In this document: piece by piece, positions 58,647-64,000 of the stretch
Numbering within the stretch: position 1 is the stretch's first letter
Layout of the letters: each line of letters starts with the position of its first letter
Source of the DNA: Antedon mediterranea
Lineage: Eukaryota; Echinodermata; Crinoidea; Comatulida; Antedonidae
Length of the DNA stretch: 64,000 nt
Reading direction: 5' to 3'
Assembly (NCBI RefSeq): GCF_964355755.1
Contig: NC_092677.1
Coordinates: 18,138,101-18,202,100 of the forward strand
Position numbers and translations under genes: made by a program
The notes under the pieces: generated by a model
Seen by the model: the letters and a program-made list of their open reading frames with translations, nothing else
Database searches by the model: none
Told to the model about the DNA's origin: nothing

Positions 58647-60570
58647 CGTATCCGGATATTCACCCCCTGGACATTTACCCCGGAAAACTACCCCCCGGAC
58701 AACCACCACCTGGACCACTACCCCCTTAGGACAACTACCCCTTTAGGACAACTACCCCCGGACAAATACCCCCCAGACAACTACCCCCTTAGGACAACTA
58801 CCCCCTTAGGACAACTACCCCCTTAGGACAACTACCCCCTGGAAAACTACCCCCCGGACAATTACCCCCTAGGAATAATTACCCCCCGGACAATTACCCC
58901 CCTTCCCGGACAATTACCCCCCCCCCGGGTAATTACCCCGCGAACAACTAGGACTAGGACAACTAACCCCTGGACAACTACCCCCGGACAATTACCCCTA
59001 GGAACAATTACCTCCGGAGAATTACCCCCCATCCCCCCGGGTAATTACCCCGCGGACAACTGCCTCTGATACAATACTCCCCGTAGGACAACTACCTCCT
59101 GGACCTGGACAATACTCCGAGGGCAAATAATCTTTTAGGACAACTACCTCCGTAGGACAACTAACCCCTGGACAACTACCACCCAGAAAACTATCCCTTT
59201 AGAACAACTACTCCCCGGACGGACAACTACCACCCAGACCATTCAACAACCTGACTCTGCAACAGCGTATAATAGGAATTAATAACTATATTTTAATTCG
59301 TTACTTTGACGAATTACTATTCATTATTGTAAACAAAAGTAAAAGATTGAACATAAATATAGCCTGGTATAAACTGAATATTGTCACACATGATCATAGG
59401 ATAGTCGAACGTATTATATAGTACTCCCTGTATTTACTGTAAAGACTGGGTTCGCTAATAATAATAATAATAATTTTTGCGTCAGGACAATGCTTCGATA
59501 ACCACTGGTCTTAAAAGAATTAATTTTTGTCTCAAATTTGTCATTTGTATTTTTGTACACTTGAAGAATAATATCACTTTTGATATGTGACCTCAATGTT
59601 CACTCACCGAATAAACGGCGATCTTTAAATAAATTCCCCTCAAATAAACGGTGACCATGTCACTCCCATGACACATCATATGGAATAATCGGCGTCTATT
59701 TCCATTAGATTATACCCCCTCCCATTGAATAAACAACTTTCTTCCAATAAATGTCCACCTAAAAACCACCTAAACAATAAACAGCCCAGGCCGTTTTTTC
59801 AATAAATACGGTACTTTAAATCTAGCACATCTAGGGTCTAGCGTGCTGTTAAACAGAATAATCGGTTAAAAACGGGTGTTTCGAAACTAGAGACCCGAGA
59901 CCAGAGACCAGAGACCCGAGACCCAATACGAAAAGGGAGACCTAAAAATACGAAAAGGGAGACCCACGTACGAAAAGGGAGACCCCACTATATGAAAAGG
60001 GAGACCCCACTATACGAAAAGGGAGACCCTAATATACGAAAAGGGAGACCTAAATATACGAAAAGGGAGACCAAATATACGAAAAGGGAGACCCAAATAT
60101 ACGAAATGGGAGACCTAAATATACGAAAAGGGAGACCCACTATAAGAAAAGGGAGACCCCACTATACGAAAAGAGAGACCATACTATACGAAAAGGGAGA
60201 CCCTAATATACGAAAAGGGAGACCCAATTATAGGTCTCCCTTTTCGTATTGGGTCTCGTGTCAGGTCTTCTCTAGTCTCGGGTCTCTAGTTTCGAAACAC
60301 CCGTTAAAAAAAGATGATTTCATTTTTACAGAAACCGGTCCTATATATTTGTCTACTTTTGGATCGGGGGGGGGGGGGTAGTTGACCGGGGGGGGGGTAG
60401 TTACCCGGGGGTAGTTATCCTAAGGGGGTAGTTGTCCTAAGGGGGTAGTTGTCCTAAGGGGGTAGTTGTCCGGTGAGTAGTTGTCCGGGGGGTAGTTGTC
60501 CTAAGGGGGTAGTTGTCCGGGTGGTAAACATCCGGGGGGTAACTGTCTAGGGGGTAAGTGTCCTAGAACC
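58647..60570. mobile_element. 1.9-kb foldback element with minisatellite arms in the NLR LRR region
   Basis: The target GTTTTACT (8 bp) is duplicated at 58639-58646 and 60571-60578. The ends, CGTATCCGGATATTCACCCC and the inverted right end, align over about 35 bp. They run on into inverted arms made of GGACAACTACCCCCTTA-type repeats: about 590 bp on the left, 58660-59245, and 200 bp on the right, 60365-60570. There is no transposase. The middle holds another, nested foldback element. Neighbouring LRR copies show the uninterrupted target. Confidence 0.85.
59874..60302. mobile_element. Nested foldback element with 20-22-bp internal repeats
   Basis: The left end GGGTGTTTCGAAACTAGAGA and its inverted right copy extend about 70 bp as arms with GAGACC words. 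The flanks GTTAAAAAC and GTTAAAAAA give a 9-bp duplication with one difference. The core is a tandem of TATACGAAAAGGGAGACCC-like units. The termini resemble those of the element at 43488-44541 (GGGTGT..CGAAAC). A 129-codon reading frame across the core is an artefact of the repeat. Confidence 0.82.
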
Positions 60571-60578
60571 GTTTTACT

Positions 60579-60811
60579 ATTTAGGTTGGTTGATCTAATA
60601 ACATATGATCTCTTTAATAAATATAGAAATAGTGCCATTAGTGAAACATTTAAATTTACTTATTATAGACTATCAGTCCATAATCTAAAGCATCTTATAG
60701 ATGCCTGTTACAAACATGGTAGGATATTAATGCACAAGTTGAAATCTTCAATTGAAGGATCAAAATTAGCTTGTTTATTAAAATTCTGTCCACAACTACA
60801 ACATCTTGATA
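60579..60811 (+). pseudogene. NLR gene: LRR super-repeat 2 end and start of 3
   Basis: It continues the super-repeat interrupted at 58646: FRLVDLITYDLFNKYRN, LSVHNLKHLIDACYKHGRIL, then SSIEGSKLACLLKFCPQLQH. It is cut after LDM by the L2-like LINE. Confidence 0.75.
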
Positions 60812-61712
60812 TGTGATTATAGATCTAAATATGATTCTTGCCCTGTTGTACGATTTGCTGACGATACGGCGATGATTGGCTTGATTCAGAAGGACGATTG
60901 CACTTCATATTTAAATGAGATTAATAATTTTGTAAAATATAGTAATGATAACTTTTTAGAATTGAATGTTGAAAAAACAAAGGATATGATTATAGATTTT
61001 AGAAAGAAAACGAATAAATGTGATCTAGTTGACATAATGGGTAGACAAATTCAGAGGGTGGAAACATATAAATATCTGGGGGTTGTATTTAACAATAAAT
61101 TGACGTGGAGTAACCACTTGGATCTCGTTATGAAGAAAGTAAATACTAGAATGTACTGTTTAAGACAACTAAACAAGTTCAGTGTAAATAATAATATTTT
61201 GATTACATTCTATCAGTCTATTATTGTTGGGGTTTGGAAATATTGTATTGCGGGGTGGGGTGGAAATGTTACAGAGGAAGATAAGAGTAGAATTGATCGT
61301 GTAGTAAGAAGGGTTGAGAGGATGTATGATTTGTGTCAGCAGTCGGTGGATTCAGTTTATTGCGAGAACCTGGACAGGCTTTTTGGGATGGTGTTGAGGG
61401 ATGAAAGTCATCCCGTGAATTCCGATTTAGGCAGTCTCAGGAGTGCTCGCAGTGGAAGATTGCGATCCGCGGCTGCTGACACAAACCGATATCTTTTCTC
61501 CTTTCTGCCCACAGGTATCAGGAGACATCAGCGACATTCATCCAGATGAGCACCATGAAATAATATGTAATTATATGTTCTTGTTGTGAGTTTTTAATAT
61601 TGGTATTGTTGTATTGTCATGTTATTTTATTGTAATTATGATGTATTTGAAGACGAGCAATGTAATTTTCTCCTTGTGGGAACGAATAAAGATTATACTT
61701 GATACTTGATAC
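60812..61712 (+). mobile_element. 5'-truncated L2-like LINE in the LRR region
   Basis: One open frame (60806-61549) gives the end of a reverse transcriptase. It shows VVRFADDTAMIG (catalytic DD), FLELNVEKTKDMIIDFRK, ETYKYLGVVFNNKLTWS and FYQSIIVGVWKYCIAGWGGN, then the C-terminal domain. The order and wording match L2-type LINEs. A 160-bp 3' untranslated region ends in repeats of TTGATAC at about 61698-61712. The fingers, endonuclease and 5' end are absent. The open frame suggests a fairly recent insertion. Confidence 0.85.
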
Positions 61713-64000
61713 TTGAGTGATTGCCATCTATCAGGTAGTATTATAAATAATTTATTGAGTCAATGTGATAAGGACAATGTGGTATTGAAACCTGACATGC
61801 TGATTTATGTACATAAAAATGATCTTTCAGATATTGATGTTCTTTCATTGTTTCGGTTAATAAATCAAATTGGTGTGTGTAATGGCGTTTTTGTATGGCT
61901 TAAGTATAAGTTGTCAGTTGATCACCTTAGATGTGTTGTGGATGCTTGTGAACATGGTAGAACATTGACATGGAAAAAGTTAGATATAACGGATATGAAA
62001 ATATCGTCAAATGAAATATCAACATTAGGTCGTTTGTTGAAATTCTCACCACAAATTCAACAGCTTCGTATGAAAAATTGCGATCTCTCAGGTAGTATTA
62101 TACAAGAATTGTTCTATGAATGTGATAAAACCAACGTGGTATTGAAACATGGCATGCTTGATCTAACAGGAAACAATCTTTCAGATATTAATGTTGTTAC
62201 ACTGTTTAGGTTGACGAGCCTAATGGTGGTGTATCACACTTTCAAATGGCGTGATTATAAATTGTCAGTTGATAACCTAATATGTCTTATAGATGCCTGT
62301 TATGAACTTGGTAGGATGACATTGAAAAGGTTGAGTTTAGGTGGAATTAACCTTGGTTCTATTGAAGGATCAAAATTAGCTTGTTTATTAAAACACTCTC
62401 TACAGACATCTTGATATGAGTAATTGCCATCTCTCAGGTAGTGTTATAAAACATTTATTCAATGAATGTGATAAACACAATGTGGTATTGAAACCGGGCA
62501 TGCTTGATCTAAGGGGAAACAATCTTTCAGATATTAATGGTGTTACACTATTAAGGTTGACGAGCCTAATTATCGATTTTGTATGGTGTTATTATAACTT
62601 GTCAGTTGATAACTTACGAATTCTCGTGGATGTCTGTAATAAAAATAATAGGATATTGACATGGAAAAGGTTGAGTTTAAGTGGGATTAATCTATCTTTA
62701 ATTGAAGGATCAAAATTAGGCTGTTTATTAAAATTCTCTTCACAACTAGAACATCTTGATATGAGTAATTGTCATCTCTCGTGTAGTATTATAAAATTGT
62801 TATTGAATGAATGTGATAAAATCAATCTGGTATTGGTTAATATGCTTGTTCTAAAGAGAAACGATCTTTCAGATATTGATGGTGATACACTTTCTAAGTT
62901 TGTGAATCTACTTGAAAATGAAAGATATTCATTTCATCAGTACAATGAATACACATTTGAGGCTACTGATTACAGTCTGTTAGTTGAAAACATAACAAGT
63001 CTTGCAGACGCCTGTCATGACCATAGAAGGATATTAACCTGGGAAAAGTTGAAGTTAAGTGGGATTAACCTATCTTCAGTTGAAGTATCAAAATTAGCTT
63101 TTTTAATAAATTTCTCTCCACACCTAAAACATCTTGATATGAGTAATTGGTATCTCTCAGGTAGTATTATAAAAGATTTAGTTGCTGAATGTGATAAAAA
63201 CAATGTCGTATTGAAACCTGGCATGCTTGATCTAAGGAGAAACAATCTTTCAGATATTAATGTTGTTACACTATTTAAGTTCATGAGCATAATTTCAATG
63301 ACTGACTATGTTTTTGAATGGCATTATTATACACTAACAGTTGATCACCTAAGAAGTCTTATAGATACCTGTCTTGAATATGGTAAATTATTACCATGCC
63401 GAAGTTTAAATTTATGTGGACTTAACCTAACTTTAATTAAGTATCAAAATTAGGTTGTTTATTAAAATGCTCTCCACAATTACAATATCTTGAAATGTGT
63501 AATAGCAATATTGCGTACGATTTTATACAAGATTTATTAAATGAATGTAATAAAAACAATTTATTGAAACCGGGCATGTTAGTTCTAAGGGGAAGCAATT
63601 TTTCAGATATTGATGGTGTTACACTTTTGAGGTTGATTGAAATGAAACAAATACAATTTGGTGTTGCCACTTTTGAATGGCATAATTATAATCTGTCAGT
63701 TCATCATCTAAGTAATCTTGTAGATGCCTGTAATGAACATATGATATTTACATGGAAAAGGTTGAATTTAAGTGGGATTAACCTATCTTTAATTGAAGGA
63801 TCAAAATTAGCTTGTTTATTGAAGCTCTCTTCTCAACTACAATATCTTAATATGAGTAATTGTCATCTGTCAGGTAGTATTATAAACGATTGTATTATTG
63901 AATGTCATAAAAACAATGTGTTATTTCAAGATATCTTCTTTCTTGATCTAAAAGGAAACAATCTGATATTGATGGGTCTCCATTATATTTTGTGGTCCAA
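61713..64000 (+). pseudogene. NLR gene: LRR super-repeats 3-9, running off the window
   Basis: LRR units resume with SDCHLSGSIINNLLSQCDKD. Super-repeat starts (the LxLSGINLSSIEGSKLACLL motif or variants) are near 61975, 62328, 62670, 63050, 63410 and 63765, a spacing of about 340-380 bp. Each has the linker NNVVLKPGMLDLRGNNLSDI. Frameshifts lie near 62400 (a loss within FSPQLQHLDM) and 63440 (loss of GAAGG within IEGSKL), and the last unit is also altered. LRRs of NLRs are ligand-sensing or autoinhibitory. The very even repeat and high similarity suggest growth by unequal exchange before decay. Confidence 0.75.

Noticed and set aside
59992-60381. 129-codon lysine/arginine-rich reading frame
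   Set aside because: It is a translation of the tandem repeats inside the nested foldback element.

Overview
This is eukaryotic, AT-rich, intron- and transposon-dense DNA from an animal. The ribonuclease-inhibitor-like LRR/NLR locus, the rhodopsin-type GPCR relics and the recurrent TAGGCCTA-like words fit an echinoderm or another marine deuterostome. The species is an inference only. There is no sign of bacterial organisation.

Host genes. Positions 70-296 (-) hold one well-bounded internal exon of an unidentified protein. Positions 4690-15510 (-) hold a glutathione S-transferase omega gene of five coding exons. Its last exon exists in two paralogous versions (7179-7441 and 4690-4910); both use the same splice phase and each has a poly(A) signal next to its stop. 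A two-exon secreted C-type lectin (12996-13627, +) with a QPD carbohydrate-site motif is nested in GST intron 1 on the opposite strand. Positions 17876-24677 (-) hold a five-exon secreted protein that reads as an ML-domain (MD-2/GM2A/NPC2-type) lipid-binding protein. A GPCR fragment sits in its third intron.

Repeat centre. Positions 25838-35645 are a tandem array of a roughly 3,026-bp unit: three near-full units plus a rearranged fourth. The fourth lacks exactly the two stretches that look like inserted elements, so it works as an internal empty site. A broken rhodopsin-type GPCR gene (35821-36710) follows, sharing its 3' end and 3' flank with the relic at 20.3 kb. Next come a Penelope-type GIY-YIG fragment (about 38.17-38.32 kb) and a 38-bp minisatellite (39110-40316).

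Retroelement belt. Positions 41.77-46.26 kb (-) hold a Tx1/L1-like LINE that has lost its APE endonuclease. It is split by a 1,054-bp foldback element with a 10-bp target duplication. A degraded plus-strand LINE of similar type follows.

NLR locus. From 48741 to the window end (+) lies a decayed NLR gene. Two small phase-1 exons lead into an exon with pre-NACHT residues, most of the NACHT core is missing, and then come a winged-helix-like tail and about nine LRR super-repeats of roughly 350 bp. It has taken in a CR1/L2-like LINE (intron), a very young Gypsy element (identical 214-bp LTRs, TSD GATTC), a 1.9-kb foldback element (TSD GTTTTACT) that carries a second nested foldback element, and a 5'-truncated L2-like LINE. 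The two GGGTGT-type foldback elements (43.5 kb and 59.9 kb) share a terminal motif and may be one undescribed MULE-like family.
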